A stretch of DNA of 64,000 bases from JAUIET01 sp039111475 (GCA_039111475.1 JBCCIP010000001.1:214857-278856), one strand, 5' to 3'. Counted from the stretch's first letter, positions 24,679-34,325 are shown. Translations and numbers: made by a program. Notes: generated from the sequence alone by a model not told the origin.

Positions 24679-25083
24679 TCATTGATTGTCTTTTTCCATT
24701 TCTTGCAAGCTGCTTCCCATCATATTATGGATCAGATTAACAGCTTTTAACGGGCGCACCATAACTCTAAACTCAGTTATTTTTCCATCGTTTGAAAGGG
24801 TAATCATATCTACCCCGTTAACGGAAATATCATTAATCATGGTTTCAAATTCGAATACCACAGAGTCAACACCGCGAAATACGCGCGTATATTCAAAAGA
24901 GTCGTTGACAAACACATGCCTCGCAGCGGTTAGATATTTAGCGGTGGTCTCCTTGCCTACCAGTGGAGTATGTACCACTGGTGATATCAACACTGCATTG
25001 TCGTCAAGAAGGTCCTCCATTAAGTCCATTCGTTTGTTATCAACGATATTGTGCCACCGATCAACAAATATTTGTAAATCCAT
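24679..25083 (-). CDS. SnoaL/NTF2-like fold protein
   Basis: This protein of about 134 residues looks like the SnoaL/NTF2-like cone fold: MDLQIFVDRWHNIVDNKRMDLMEDLLDDNAVLISP at the start and later DMITLSNDGKITEFRVMVRP. Members are ketosteroid-isomerase-like enzymes, cyclases or ligand binders. The ATG at 25083 is preceded by GGGGA at good spacing. An upstream TTG at 25098 is less likely. It is the last gene of the beta-oxidation operon. Isomerisation of a ring ketone or a CoA-ester helper role would fit, but neither is shown. Confidence 0.72.
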   Translation of the reverse strand: MDLQIFVDRWHNIVDNKRMDLMEDLLDDNAVLISPVVHTPLVGKETTAKYLTAARHVFVNDSFEYTRVFRGVDSVVFEFETMINDISVNGVDMITLSNDGKITEFRVMVRPLKAVNLIHNMMGSSLQEMEKDNQ

Positions 25084-25134
25084 ATTTTTGGTCCCCAATA
25101 AATTTCCTGTAAAGCAGGCTATTGTTCGATGATT

Positions 25135-25890
25135 TTATGGAAACACCGCGTCGCGTTTTTCCAGAATTGCGTTGACGCATTCTGTAAACTCAGAGGACTT
25201 CAGTTGCGCTGCAAACGCTTGACCTTCAAGCACCATCTGTTGTTTTATTTCTGCGTTTTGGTTACGAATCAATTCTTTGGAGCGTTTCAATGCGTCCGGA
25301 GCGGACTGTGATATCTGGCGTGCTATCTCTCGTACCTTTTTCATCATGATATTACTATCAAGAATTCTGGCGATAAGCCCAAAATCTAACGCTTCTTCCA
25401 CACTGAGAGTTCGTCCTGTGAGAATAATATCGTTCGCGATGGCCATACCCACCGAACGAGGCAGCAAAAGCGATGATCCTGCTTCAGGTACAACACCTAC
25501 TTTAATAAACGGCGCGCTGAACGAAGAATCACGAGCTGCAAGCACGAGATCACAATGCAGTAGCATTGTCAGGCCAATTCCAATCGCATGCCCATTGACG
25601 GCGGCAATAATTGGCTTGGGGCAATCCCTCAGCGCATTCAGAAAACGAGCCACGGGTGGTAACTCCCCAGGTTCACCAATCGCAAAGTCGCCAAGATCAT
25701 TTCCTGAGGTAAAGTACTCGCCTGTGCCAGTTATAATTAGCGAACGTATCGACGTGTCTTCAGAGTACTTCGATAGCGCGCTCGCCATATCCGCGTACAT
25801 TTCCTGCGTGATGGCGTTTTTCCGTTCCGGTCGGTTGATTTTTAGCGTTGTCACCCTACCGTCTGTTGTCAGTTCAATGTAATCACTCAT
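25135..25890 (-). CDS. Enoyl-CoA hydratase/isomerase family protein (crotonase)
   Basis: This 251-residue crotonase has the oxyanion-hole strands ITGTGEYFTSGNDLGDF (about 54-70) and AAVNGHAIGIGLTMLLHCDLVLA. The PEAGSSLLLPRSVG segment contains the family Glu. It may be an enoyl-CoA hydratase, isomerase or dehalogenase-type crotonase, and sequence alone does not separate these. It lies between the acyl-CoA dehydrogenase-crotonase fusion and a SnoaL-like gene in a minus-strand operon. Confidence 0.88.
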   Translation of the reverse strand: MSDYIELTTDGRVTTLKINRPERKNAITQEMYADMASALSKYSEDTSIRSLIITGTGEYFTSGNDLGDFAIGEPGELPPVARFLNALRDCPKPIIAAVNGHAIGIGLTMLLHCDLVLAARDSSFSAPFIKVGVVPEAGSSLLLPRSVGMAIANDIILTGRTLSVEEALDFGLIARILDSNIMMKKVREIARQISQSAPDALKRSKELIRNQNAEIKQQMVLEGQAFAAQLKSSEFTECVNAILEKRDAVFP

Positions 25891-25941
25891 TTGAATAGCC
25901 TTCTGATGCTCAACGTTGCATGTCGTTTAAAAGAATGGGGG

Positions 25942-28563
25942 TCACCGGCCTTTGAATTCAGCCTCTCTTCGCTCGATAAACGATTGAATGCCTTCCATCA
26001 TGTCTTCGGAAGACATCACCTGCTTATGAATTTCTGGAACGATATCAATGGCGGCCTGCTCTCCATGTTCAATATAGGCACGGGCGGCTTTTTTAGTAAC
26101 CTGGATACCCAAAGGTGCATTCTTAGAGATAATGTTGGCAAGTTCCATTGCTCGCTCTACTTGTGTGCCGTGAGGAACCACTTCTTGCACCAAACCAATT
26201 CTATGCGCCTGATCTGCGTTGAATTCGTCACACAACAGCAAATGGTACATCGCGTTGCCCCAGCCAGCTCGCGTGATATAGCGGAAATGGCCTCCGCCCA
26301 ACGGTGCGATTCCTCGCTTTGACTCCATCTGACAGAAGCGCGTACTGTCGGCCGCAACCACGAGATCGCCGGCCAGCATCATTTCTATGCCAACGGTATA
26401 AGTAATTCCTTGCACGGCGGTTACAATTGGCTTTGAGCATATTTTCCCCAAGCCAAACGGATCAACATTGTTCTCTGGCAGCTTTTCCTCCGTGGCGCCA
26501 GGACCAAAGAATTTTGGCATATCCAAGCCCGCCGTAAAGTGCTCGCCCTCTGCACAAAGAACGCCAACCCATAGCTCACTGTCGTTGTCGAGCTCCGTGA
26601 GCGCATTCGATAATTCCAACATCATTTCGGGTACAAATGAATTTTTTTTGCTTGGGTTGTCAATGATAATTTTTAGAACTCGGTCGTGACGCTCGCTACG
26701 AACCGTACCTCGTTGATTTGCTGCTTCCTGTTTCATTCGATAATCCTCAGCTAAGGTAGAAAGTTTTCCAGTCTCTAACGGCCAGAAGGTGTTGTCCATA
26801 GACACAATTGCGCGCGGGCCGTTTGCAATTTTTGCACGCAAGGCGCCCGCCTGCGGAACAATATGGTCGAGAAAGTACTGTCCAGTTGTTAACTTACGCG
26901 CATAAAAAAAGTCTTGGCTCTCACATTCCGCCAAAGCCGTCCGCGCCATTAGTAGCCACATATGAGACATACACGTCAGACCAAAAAGCTCCAAGTAGTC
27001 TTTGGAAACTGAGGCGGCGTTGTTTGGGTTCTCCATTCCTGCAACTGCCAGCCATTCGGTTGCCGCCAATAGATCAGCTTTGCAGCCAAGCAGTGCCTCA
27101 ACGTAGCCGCTGAGTGACTCTTCACCGTCGCACGCGGACGCTAGCTGCGTTAAATCCTCGAAGTATCTTTTCCACAGTCTGCCACCATAGGCCGGCAGCT
27201 TACGTCCGACTAAGTCCAGGGCCTGAACGCCGTTCGTACCTTCCCATATCGATGTGATACGAATGTCGCGCACCAGCTGGCTCATGCCCCATTCTTCACA
27301 AAAACCAGATCCGCCCATTACCTGTTGACCTTGAATGGCAGTCGATAAGCCTTTCTCTGTAAAGTACGCCTTCATAACAGGCGTTAACAATGCAAGAAAA
27401 TCGGTCGCGCGCAGTCGAGTTTCTTCATCCGGCGCTTCGCGCTCCAGATCCTGCTGCACCGCCAGCCATAGCCCAAGCGCTCTGCCCGACTCAACGTAGC
27501 AGCGCATATCAAGCAGCATTCTTCGTACATCCGGGTGCACAAGAATAGGGTCCGCTGGCTGCTTCGGCTCAATGGCACCCTGAAGTGCTCTGCCCTGCCG
27601 CCTCTCCAGAGCAAAGCTCAAAGCGTTCTGGTAGGCCGACTCGCCTATGGCATATCCGAACATTCCAGAGCCAATGCGCTCTTCGTTCATCATTACAAAC
27701 ATGTTGGAGAGGCCTTGGTTCGGCTCGCCCACCAAGTAACCAGATGCTTCCTCATAGTTCAGCACGCAGGTTGCGTTTCCGTGGATGCCCATCTTCTGCT
27801 CAAGCCCGCCGCAATTTACTCCGTTTCGATTACCAAGCGAACCGTCATCCTTAACCAAATATTTGGGCACAATAAACAGGGAGAGACCGCTGACTCCGTC
27901 AGGTGCGCCTTCGATTCTTGCCAGAACGAGATGAATGATATTTTCTGCCAGATCGTGATCGCCACCCGATATCCAAGTCTTTTGGCCACTAAGCTTGAAC
28001 GTACCGTCTTGCTGTAACATGGCTTTAGTTCGGATCATCCCTAAGTCAGTACCGCAGTGCGGCTCTGTTAGGTTCATAGTTCCAGTCCACTCACCCGTGG
28101 TCATTTTTGGAAGAAAGCGTTGCTTTAACTCGATCGATGCGGCTGCGCTAATCGCGTTCCAAGCCCCACCAGATAAACCGGGATACAGCGCGAAAGCCAT
28201 GTTTGACGCCGAAATCATTTCCCCAACAGCCATGTGAACTGTAAAAGGCAGCCCTTGGCCCCCAAGGTCAATCGGTTTGTTCAGTGCGGGTAGGCCTGAT
28301 TGACAATACAACTCATAGGCCTGCTTGAAACCTGTGGGCGTCGATACCGAGCCATCCGGGTTCAATTCGCAACCCTCCGCATCACCCACTCTGTTCAATG
28401 GCGACAAAACATCCTTACTGAGCTTGGCGCTTTCATAAAGAATGGCGTTAACCGTTTCTGGATCAGCATCTGCGTAGGATGGCAATTCAGCGAGGTAAGC
28501 AATTTCAAATACTTCGTGCAACAAGAACTGCAAGTCTCGAATTGGCGGGTCGTATTTAAGCAT
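25942..28563 (-). CDS. Acyl-CoA dehydrogenase fused to a C-terminal crotonase
   Basis: This 873-residue protein is a fusion. Residues about 1-600 are a long acyl-CoA dehydrogenase: YPGLSGGAWNAIS, MNLTEPHCGTDLGM, QKTWISGGDH, and WEGTNGVQALDLVGRKL with the catalytic-type Glu, then the ACAD C-terminal extension. Residues about 615-873 are a crotonase: SKKNSFVPEMM, GEHFTAGLDMPKF, VTAVQGITYTVGIEMMLAGDLVVAA and RGIAPLGGG. Two steps of a beta-oxidation cycle, oxidation then hydration or a related crotonase step, are thus on one chain. The usual form is separate genes. I chose the ATG at 28563 because the family begins LKYDPPIRDL. An upstream TTG would add four residues. Confidence 0.9.
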   Translation of the reverse strand: MLKYDPPIRDLQFLLHEVFEIAYLAELPSYADADPETVNAILYESAKLSKDVLSPLNRVGDAEGCELNPDGSVSTPTGFKQAYELYCQSGLPALNKPIDLGGQGLPFTVHMAVGEMISASNMAFALYPGLSGGAWNAISAAASIELKQRFLPKMTTGEWTGTMNLTEPHCGTDLGMIRTKAMLQQDGTFKLSGQKTWISGGDHDLAENIIHLVLARIEGAPDGVSGLSLFIVPKYLVKDDGSLGNRNGVNCGGLEQKMGIHGNATCVLNYEEASGYLVGEPNQGLSNMFVMMNEERIGSGMFGYAIGESAYQNALSFALERRQGRALQGAIEPKQPADPILVHPDVRRMLLDMRCYVESGRALGLWLAVQQDLEREAPDEETRLRATDFLALLTPVMKAYFTEKGLSTAIQGQQVMGGSGFCEEWGMSQLVRDIRITSIWEGTNGVQALDLVGRKLPAYGGRLWKRYFEDLTQLASACDGEESLSGYVEALLGCKADLLAATEWLAVAGMENPNNAASVSKDYLELFGLTCMSHMWLLMARTALAECESQDFFYARKLTTGQYFLDHIVPQAGALRAKIANGPRAIVSMDNTFWPLETGKLSTLAEDYRMKQEAANQRGTVRSERHDRVLKIIIDNPSKKNSFVPEMMLELSNALTELDNDSELWVGVLCAEGEHFTAGLDMPKFFGPGATEEKLPENNVDPFGLGKICSKPIVTAVQGITYTVGIEMMLAGDLVVAADSTRFCQMESKRGIAPLGGGHFRYITRAGWGNAMYHLLLCDEFNADQAHRIGLVQEVVPHGTQVERAMELANIISKNAPLGIQVTKKAARAYIEHGEQAAIDIVPEIHKQVMSSEDMMEGIQSFIERREAEFKGR

Positions 28564-28617
28564 CTCCGAATCCAACTCTGTTTCTGTGGGAAAGTCGTTT
28601 ACTGATTCCTAGTCCTT

Positions 28618-29400
28618 TCATCGTAGATTGGAATACCCACCATCAAGAGGTATGGTTGCTCCAGTTAGGTAATCAGAGGCGGCAGACGCCAAATAAGTGC
28701 ACAAGCCGATAATATCGTCAGGTGAACCGATTCTTCCTGCTGGAATTGTTCCTGCTACTGCATCACGACCTTCTTGTGTGCTAAGCGCGAATTCCATCAT
28801 TTTGCTTTCAAATGGCCCAGGCGCTATGGCATTAACCGATATCTTGTCGGCAATGAGCTCCTTAGCGATAACGCGAGTTAGATGATGAACGGCGGCTTTG
28901 CTGGCCGGATAGGCAATGTTGCCAGGCAACATAGGAACATTGTCTCCTTCCATGGAACCAATATTTATTACCCGGCCTCTACCGGCGTGCTTTGCGGCCA
29001 TACGCAGTTGCGGCAACAAACCTTGTGTCACAAAGAATAAGGATTTCGCATTGAGATTCATAACACGATCCCACGCCTTCTCACTGAAAGTCTCTATGGG
29101 CTCGCCCCACGTAGCGCCGGCGTTGTTCACAAGAATGTCTACTTTTTCCTCTTTAGCAGCCAGCCTTTTGACAAATTCGTCAACCCCCTCACAAGTAGAA
29201 AGATCAGATGGCCATGCAATACAATCACCATGCTCGGAGAGCTTTTCTTGAATAGCATTGCATGCACCCTCTTTTCTTGACGTAACGTAGGTTTTGACGC
29301 CCGCCTTCACGAAGCCTGTGGCAATCATTTCACCCAGGCCTCTGGTGCCGCCAGTCACGACAGCAATTTTGCCGCTGAGATCAAACATGTTGGATGTCAT
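28618..29400 (-). CDS. Short-chain dehydrogenase/reductase
   Basis: This 260-residue SDR has TGGTRGLG at residues 16-23 and Arg42 after strand 2, suggesting NADP(H). NNAG is at 92-95, Ser149 lies in NIGSMEGD, and YPASK gives Tyr164/Lys168. The tail is a standard LDGGYSNLR. The ATG at 29400 has a GAGGGG site that overlaps the end of the upstream crotonase gene, so the two are tightly coupled. In this operon it may act as a 3-hydroxyacyl-CoA or ring-alcohol dehydrogenase. Confidence 0.9.
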   Translation of the reverse strand: MTSNMFDLSGKIAVVTGGTRGLGEMIATGFVKAGVKTYVTSRKEGACNAIQEKLSEHGDCIAWPSDLSTCEGVDEFVKRLAAKEEKVDILVNNAGATWGEPIETFSEKAWDRVMNLNAKSLFFVTQGLLPQLRMAAKHAGRGRVINIGSMEGDNVPMLPGNIAYPASKAAVHHLTRVIAKELIADKISVNAIAPGPFESKMMEFALSTQEGRDAVAGTIPAGRIGSPDDIIGLCTYLASAASDYLTGATIPLDGGYSNLR

Positions 29401-29401
29401 T

Positions 29402-30190
29402 TTATCGCCCCTCGTACGTGAGCGAATCGTCAAACAAGCAAATAGGCCCCTTTTCCAGGAAAGTGGCGACGCTGCGTTTTTTATCCTCAGTCTCAAACAG
29501 CTTAGGTGCAGCCGAGCGAAGTACTTCGTCTGCGGCGCCAACACCACCTTTGGAAAATGCGCTAATTGTGCTCTTGGTTACAGAATGGGCCACCGTGGGA
29601 CCATTAGCCAATTTATGGGCGTAGGCCAAAGCCCTCTCTTCAAGTTCCGCGTCAAGAACGACCTGATTGACGATACCCCACCGTTCCATTGTTTTGGAAC
29701 TGTATGAATCGCCTTCGAATACCATCTGTTTGGCGCGTGCCACACCAGCTCTTGCCGCTATTCGCTGTGCCCCGCCAGCCAGAGTGGTCGTTCCAATTTT
29801 GGCTTCGATCTGGCCTAACTGTGCGCCTTCTCCGGCAATCGCTATATCATGCGCTAACATGATTTCCATTCCTGCGGCGACACACATGCCATTGACAGCA
29901 ACCACCGTTGGTATCGGTAACGCTTCTAACATTTCAATCATATTGAGACCAGTGGCGACCAAACCCGCTCCTGACCTCTGAGAGAGCCCCACAAACAAGT
30001 TGACGTCTGCACCCGCACAGAAATTGGCGCCAGTGGCCCGTGTTAGTAACGCTCTCGCACTACTGTCGGCGATCTCTTGCACACAATTGAGAAACTCTTT
30101 TCCCAATTGCTGGGTAAAAGCATTTACAGGAGGATTGTTGATTGTGAGAATGGCCAAATCGCCATCCCTTTCGTACTCTAAAATAGCCAT
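29402..30190 (-). CDS. Enoyl-CoA hydratase/isomerase family protein (crotonase)
   Basis: This 262-residue crotonase has ATGANFCAGADVNLF and VNGMCVAAGMEIMLAHDIAIA oxyanion-hole elements. QIEAKIGTTTLAGG carries the Glu at the hydratase position. It also has a full C-terminal helix bundle. It leads the minus-strand operon (crotonase, SDR, fusion, crotonase, SnoaL), facing the AraC-type regulator. A short inverted repeat lies in between. This is a good candidate for hydration in a branched or cyclic acyl-CoA degradation route. Confidence 0.88.
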   Translation of the reverse strand: MAILEYERDGDLAILTINNPPVNAFTQQLGKEFLNCVQEIADSSARALLTRATGANFCAGADVNLFVGLSQRSGAGLVATGLNMIEMLEALPIPTVVAVNGMCVAAGMEIMLAHDIAIAGEGAQLGQIEAKIGTTTLAGGAQRIAARAGVARAKQMVFEGDSYSSKTMERWGIVNQVVLDAELEERALAYAHKLANGPTVAHSVTKSTISAFSKGGVGAADEVLRSAAPKLFETEDKKRSVATFLEKGPICLFDDSLTYEGR

Positions 30191-30301
30191 CTAATCTCCT
30201 CTGTGTACGCACCATTGTTGATAGCTTCGTAAAAAAAGAAGCGGATGCGGTTAAGATAAGGCTATCGTTGAGTTCTCGCATTGGCCCTAGAATGCATTTT
30301 G

Positions 30302-30319
30302 TTGGCCATTTTTTGCCAA
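30302..30319. promoter_or_regulatory. Inverted repeat between divergent crotonase operon and AraC gene
   Basis: TTGGC-N8-GCCAA (30302-30319) lies in the divergent region between the crotonase operon start (30190) and the AraC start (30348). It is short and A/T-rich in the centre. It could be an operator, but evidence is weak. Confidence 0.35.
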
Positions 30320-30347
30320 AATAGAATCGACGGCACCGATTGATAGA

Positions 30348-31367
30348 ATGAATATGTCAGATAAAGAAGGTTCCGAATACACGCATATTGAAAACACCAT
30401 TTCTCTTATGCGTGGGTGTCTCAGATATGGAGTTCAACCAGAGCATGTATTTCGAGCAATTGACGTCGATCCGAGCATTTTGACTGACCCCAATGGTTTG
30501 TTTCCGAGACGCAAAGCAGGCGAGCTCTTAAGAACAATCTCCTCTATGCTCCAGGATGAAACGCTCGGATTTATGCGACGCAAAACTAAGCTAGGCGCTA
30601 TGGCTCTGGCCATTCACGCCGTTATCGGTAGTGAGAACCTGTATGAGGCCAGCCTGCGCTGGCAGGCTTTTTGGGAAACTATTCACGACGAAGTAGAATT
30701 GTCATTAGAAATACACGGTGATGAAGCCCATTTTTCAGGTGAAATGCATTGGGCGACCGATGTCGCTTTAGACAATTACGCCTTTGTCGTGTGGATAAGC
30801 TTCTTGCAATTGCGCGTTTTCATGTGGCTAGTCGGCAAACCAATACTCGTTGACCGAGTCGGTTTCCTGTTTCCGCCACCCCCGCACTCGCACGAGTTTT
30901 CTAACATGTTTCCAACCAGAATTTACTTCGAACAAGAAACCAATCTTATGGTCCTCAACAAACGCTACTTGGATATGCCAGTAGTCCAGAGACCCGGCGA
31001 TGCATTAGATTTCATAGGAATTCTACCTGATTTAATGATCAACCAGTGGGTGGATCACAGTGTGACTGGCAGAGTCAGTCGTCTTTTAAGAGGCGCGAAT
31101 CACCTGCAGCAGATCAATTTCGATTCAGCAGCAGCTGCCCTCTTTTTGGCACCAGATACCTTACGTAGGAAGCTGAAAAGGGAAGGCTATACGTTCAAAG
31201 AAATTAAAGAGTCTGTTCGCCGAGATATAGCAATATATCATTTGCAAGGAAACAAACTTCAAATAGCGGAAATTGCTTATCTACTCGGTTTTTCGGAACC
31301 AAGCACTTTTAATCGAGCATTTAAACGGTGGACAGGCAAAACCCCAGGCGAGTTTCGTAATACATGA
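30348..31367 (+). CDS. AraC family regulator with arabinose-binding-like N-domain
   Basis: This 339-residue protein has the ArgR/OruR-type N-terminal ligand domain (about 15-220) and a C-terminal AraC double helix-turn-helix. The first HTH is NFDSAAAALFLAPDTLRRKLK and the second LQIAEIAYLLGFSEPSTFNRAFKRWTGKTPGEFR. It diverges from the crotonase/fusion operon, so it probably activates it. Its last 91 bases overlap the 3' end of the convergent patatin gene. A second ATG six bases on is an alternative start. Confidence 0.9.
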   Translation: MNMSDKEGSEYTHIENTISLMRGCLRYGVQPEHVFRAIDVDPSILTDPNGLFPRRKAGELLRTISSMLQDETLGFMRRKTKLGAMALAIHAVIGSENLYEASLRWQAFWETIHDEVELSLEIHGDEAHFSGEMHWATDVALDNYAFVVWISFLQLRVFMWLVGKPILVDRVGFLFPPPPHSHEFSNMFPTRIYFEQETNLMVLNKRYLDMPVVQRPGDALDFIGILPDLMINQWVDHSVTGRVSRLLRGANHLQQINFDSAAAALFLAPDTLRRKLKREGYTFKEIKESVRRDIAIYHLQGNKLQIAEIAYLLGFSEPSTFNRAFKRWTGKTPGEFRNT

Positions 31368-32206
31368 AGAGCAAATCGTGCGCCGTCGTTCCATCCAAGA
31401 TCGTAGGCTGCTTGTAAGCCCTTAGGGTTTGCATAGTCGAGTTTGTTGATTGAAATTGACTCACTGGGCTGCACATAGATACGCCAAGCGTCATTTGGAA
31501 GCGGATGCCGATACTGCTTACTTAACAACACAAGTGTCATGCCCTTACGTTTATTCGTCAAATGCACTGGCACGCTATCAATGATACCGCCATCAAGCAC
31601 ACGACTCCCTTTATAGCGGCTAGTTGTGAGAACCGGTGGGATGTTCGAGGCGGCGAGCATTATATCGATCAGCTCGCTGATATTTTCAACGTCCCTATTA
31701 CCCTTAACCAATGACCTAAATCCGAGCTTTCCAGTCCATGTTGGATGCATCGCACCAGTCAGACGATTCTCAAGACTGTAGGCAACAAACGCCAACAGTA
31801 CACCGGGCACCGATGGAAGGTAGTTTGGAAAAACGGCTAGCAAAAATTCGAGTTGCTTATCTGCCAACTGCACCAGATCCTGATTGGAAAGAAACCCCTC
31901 AAGCAAGCTTCGATACATGTCAATGTGAGGAAACACCGGTTTGTCTGCGCCAAGCCTCAGATTTTGCCAATGAACGTTGCCAGGGTTGCTTGCCACCATG
32001 TCTTTAAAGTACGCCAGCGCTTCTTCCGTGCGATCGAGCATACAGGCCGTCGCCACCGCGCAACCAGCGCTAGTACTGACTGCATAATTGACAGTCTCTG
32101 AGAGTCGGAGATTATTCTTGTTGGCACCTTCCCAGAAACCCATCTGCCAAGCACATCGGCTGCCGCCGCCCGCAAAAACTACATTCTTGAATTCCACTCT
32201 ACGCAA
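31277..32206 (-). CDS. Patatin-like phospholipase
   Basis: This 309-residue patatin-family hydrolase has the oxyanion motif GGGSRC near residue 13 and a nucleophile elbow, STSAGC, near 45. The first glycine of the usual GxSxG is Ser. The catalytic Asp is in LDGGIIDSVP near 205. Members hydrolyse acyl esters of phospholipids or other lipids. The gene lies directly before fadH on the same strand, 12 bases away, so the two may share expression. Its C-terminus is encoded antisense to the AraC gene end. Whether the altered elbow lowers activity is unknown. Confidence 0.86.
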   Translation of the reverse strand: MRRVEFKNVVFAGGGSRCAWQMGFWEGANKNNLRLSETVNYAVSTSAGCAVATACMLDRTEEALAYFKDMVASNPGNVHWQNLRLGADKPVFPHIDMYRSLLEGFLSNQDLVQLADKQLEFLLAVFPNYLPSVPGVLLAFVAYSLENRLTGAMHPTWTGKLGFRSLVKGNRDVENISELIDIMLAASNIPPVLTTSRYKGSRVLDGGIIDSVPVHLTNKRKGMTLVLLSKQYRHPLPNDAWRIYVQPSESISINKLDYANPKGLQAAYDLGWNDGARFALHVLRNSPGVLPVHRLNARLKVLGSEKPSR

Positions 32207-32218
32207 TATCAGGCGAAG

Positions 32219-34240
32219 TTAAATTTGGGCCGCCAATCGAGTTCCTTGATCGATCGCTCTCTTCGCATCAAGCTCAGCCGCAACGTCGGCACCGCCGATA
32301 AGATGACAAGGTTTCGATTTGATTGCGTCCACAAGGTCACGTCTTGGTATCTGACCGGCGCAGATCACTACGTTGTCAGCGGTCACAACACGATTTTCGC
32401 CGTTGACGAGAACATGCAATCCTTCATCATCAATTTTTTGGTATTCACATCCGGGAACCATTTGCACCGCCCGCTTTTCCAACCCCGCCCTATGAATCCA
32501 ACCGGTGGTTTTTCCAAGCTCGCCACCAACCTTCCCTCGCTTTCTTTGAAGGAGAGAAACTGACCGGGTTGAAGAGGTTGGCTTTGGAGCGATGCCTTCA
32601 ACCCCACCGCGCGCCTCCAAGGACATATCGACGCCCCACTCTCGCATAAACGTTGGAATGTCTTGACTTGGTGATTCGTTGCCGTGTGTCAGGTATTCGG
32701 CCACATCAAATCCAATTCCCCCGGCGCCAATAATTGCGACGGCCTCTCCAACAGGCGCCTTATCTTGCAATACCTGCAAATAACTCAATACCTTAGGGTG
32801 CTCGATACCTGCAATATCAGGCACACGAGGGGTAACACCGGTCGCTATAACTATCTCTTCAAAGTCGCTATCTTCGAGTTCGGCACCCGTTATAGTGGTA
32901 TTCAGCTCTAACTTAATTTGCAGCAACTCTATTCGTTTTCTGAAGTAACGAAGCGTCTCATAAAATTCCTCCTTGCCAGGAATTTGCTTTGCAATGTTGA
33001 ATTGACCACCAATCTGAGCTGCCGCATCAAACAGCGTTACCTCGTGCCCTCGTTCCGCTGCCGCTGTGGCAAATGCCAGGCCTGCTGGGCCGGCGCCTAC
33101 TACCGCAAGCTTTTTGGTATGGGTAGTTGGAACGAGGTTTAATTCAGTTTCATGACACGCCCTGGGGTTTACCAGGCAGCTAGTCATTACGCCACTGAAC
33201 ACATGGTCCAAGCACGCCTGGTTACACCCAATACAAGTATTGATTTCATCGCTTTTTCCATCCGCCGCCTTGTTGACGAATTCCGGATCGGCAAGAAACG
33301 GGCGAGCCATGGACACCATGTCTGCGTCACCCCTTTCCAACACTTCCTCAGCCACTGCCGGCGTATTAATGCGATTTGACGTCACTAACGGAACCGAAAG
33401 TTCTTTACGAAATCTCGCCGTTACCCAGGTGAATGCTGCGCGGGGAACCTTTGTGGCAATTGTCGGTATCCGTGCCTCATGCCATCCGATGCCCGTATTA
33501 ATAATGTTGGCACCCGCCTGTTCTACCGCTTTGCCCAGTTCGACTATCTCTTCAAAGTTGCTGCCACCTTCCACAAGATCCAACATTGAAAGCCTGTAAA
33601 TGAGAATAAAGTCTCTTCCGACGGCTTCTCTTACTTTACGTACCACTTCAACGGGTAATCGCATTCGATTCTCGTAACTGCCACCCCAGTCATCGTCTCG
33701 GTTGTTCGTACGCTTTGCGAGAAATTGGTTCAGAAAATAACCTTCGGAGCCCATTATTTCGACGCCATCGTAACCAGCCTTCTGCGCAAGAACAGAAGTT
33801 CGCACAAAATCTTCTATTTGCTGTTCGATCTCTTTTACGGATGCCTCTTGAGGCTTATAAGGATTAATTGGCGCCTGAATGGCGGAAGGTGCAATCGGGT
33901 TTTCATTCAGCGCGTAACGACCAGTATGCAATATCTGCATACAGATCTTGCCACCCTCAGCGTGCACCGCTTTTGTAATCACACGGTGATCCGCGCAATC
34001 TTCGTCCGACCACAGCATTTTTGTATGTTCATGTGTCGCGGCCCGTTTGTTAGGGCCAAAGCCGCCTGTCACGATAAGCCCAACACCTCCTCTGGCACGT
34101 TCTGCGAAGAATGCAGCCATTCGATGGTGACCGTCCGGCGCCTCTTCCAGGCCGGTATGCATAGAACCCATCATGACTCTGTTTTTTAGTGTCGTAAAAC
34201 CAAGATCAAGTGGTTCAAGCAAACGGTTGTAATTACTCAT
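32219..34240 (-). CDS. fadH: 2,4-dienoyl-CoA reductase (NADPH), FMN/FAD/Fe-S
   Basis: This 673-residue protein matches E. coli FadH in length and almost throughout. The old-yellow-enzyme barrel opens with NRLLEPLDLGFTTLKNRVMMGSMHTGLEE. The substrate residues MGSEGYFLNQFL and GWHEARIPTI are present. The 4Fe-4S cluster motif is CIGCNQACLDHVFSG with a later SCLVN. The FAD/NADPH half contains AVVGAGPAGLAFA and AIIGAGGIGFD. FadH removes the extra double bond from polyunsaturated acyl-CoAs for beta-oxidation. The ATG at 34240 is the family start. A divergent TetR regulator lies just upstream with a perfect palindrome in between. Confidence 0.95.
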   Translation of the reverse strand: MSNYNRLLEPLDLGFTTLKNRVMMGSMHTGLEEAPDGHHRMAAFFAERARGGVGLIVTGGFGPNKRAATHEHTKMLWSDEDCADHRVITKAVHAEGGKICMQILHTGRYALNENPIAPSAIQAPINPYKPQEASVKEIEQQIEDFVRTSVLAQKAGYDGVEIMGSEGYFLNQFLAKRTNNRDDDWGGSYENRMRLPVEVVRKVREAVGRDFILIYRLSMLDLVEGGSNFEEIVELGKAVEQAGANIINTGIGWHEARIPTIATKVPRAAFTWVTARFRKELSVPLVTSNRINTPAVAEEVLERGDADMVSMARPFLADPEFVNKAADGKSDEINTCIGCNQACLDHVFSGVMTSCLVNPRACHETELNLVPTTHTKKLAVVGAGPAGLAFATAAAERGHEVTLFDAAAQIGGQFNIAKQIPGKEEFYETLRYFRKRIELLQIKLELNTTITGAELEDSDFEEIVIATGVTPRVPDIAGIEHPKVLSYLQVLQDKAPVGEAVAIIGAGGIGFDVAEYLTHGNESPSQDIPTFMREWGVDMSLEARGGVEGIAPKPTSSTRSVSLLQRKRGKVGGELGKTTGWIHRAGLEKRAVQMVPGCEYQKIDDEGLHVLVNGENRVVTADNVVICAGQIPRRDLVDAIKSKPCHLIGGADVAAELDAKRAIDQGTRLAAQI

Positions 34241-34283
34241 GGGTGGCACCCTCTTTAACAATGAACAGCAGTGAAAACGAAAT

Positions 34284-34298
34284 CTAGACACCGTCTAG
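34284..34298. promoter_or_regulatory. TetR-type operator in the fadH promoter region
   Basis: CTAGAC-ACC-GTCTAG is a perfect inverted repeat with a 3-base spacer, between fadH (start 34240) and the TetR gene (start 34361). It overlaps plausible fadH promoter elements. It resembles the second palindrome at 34326-34338 (GACA core, GTC arm) and is probably bound by the same regulator. Confidence 0.6.
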
Positions 34299-34325
34299 TT
34301 TAGAGCGCCAACTTAGCCTTTAATT

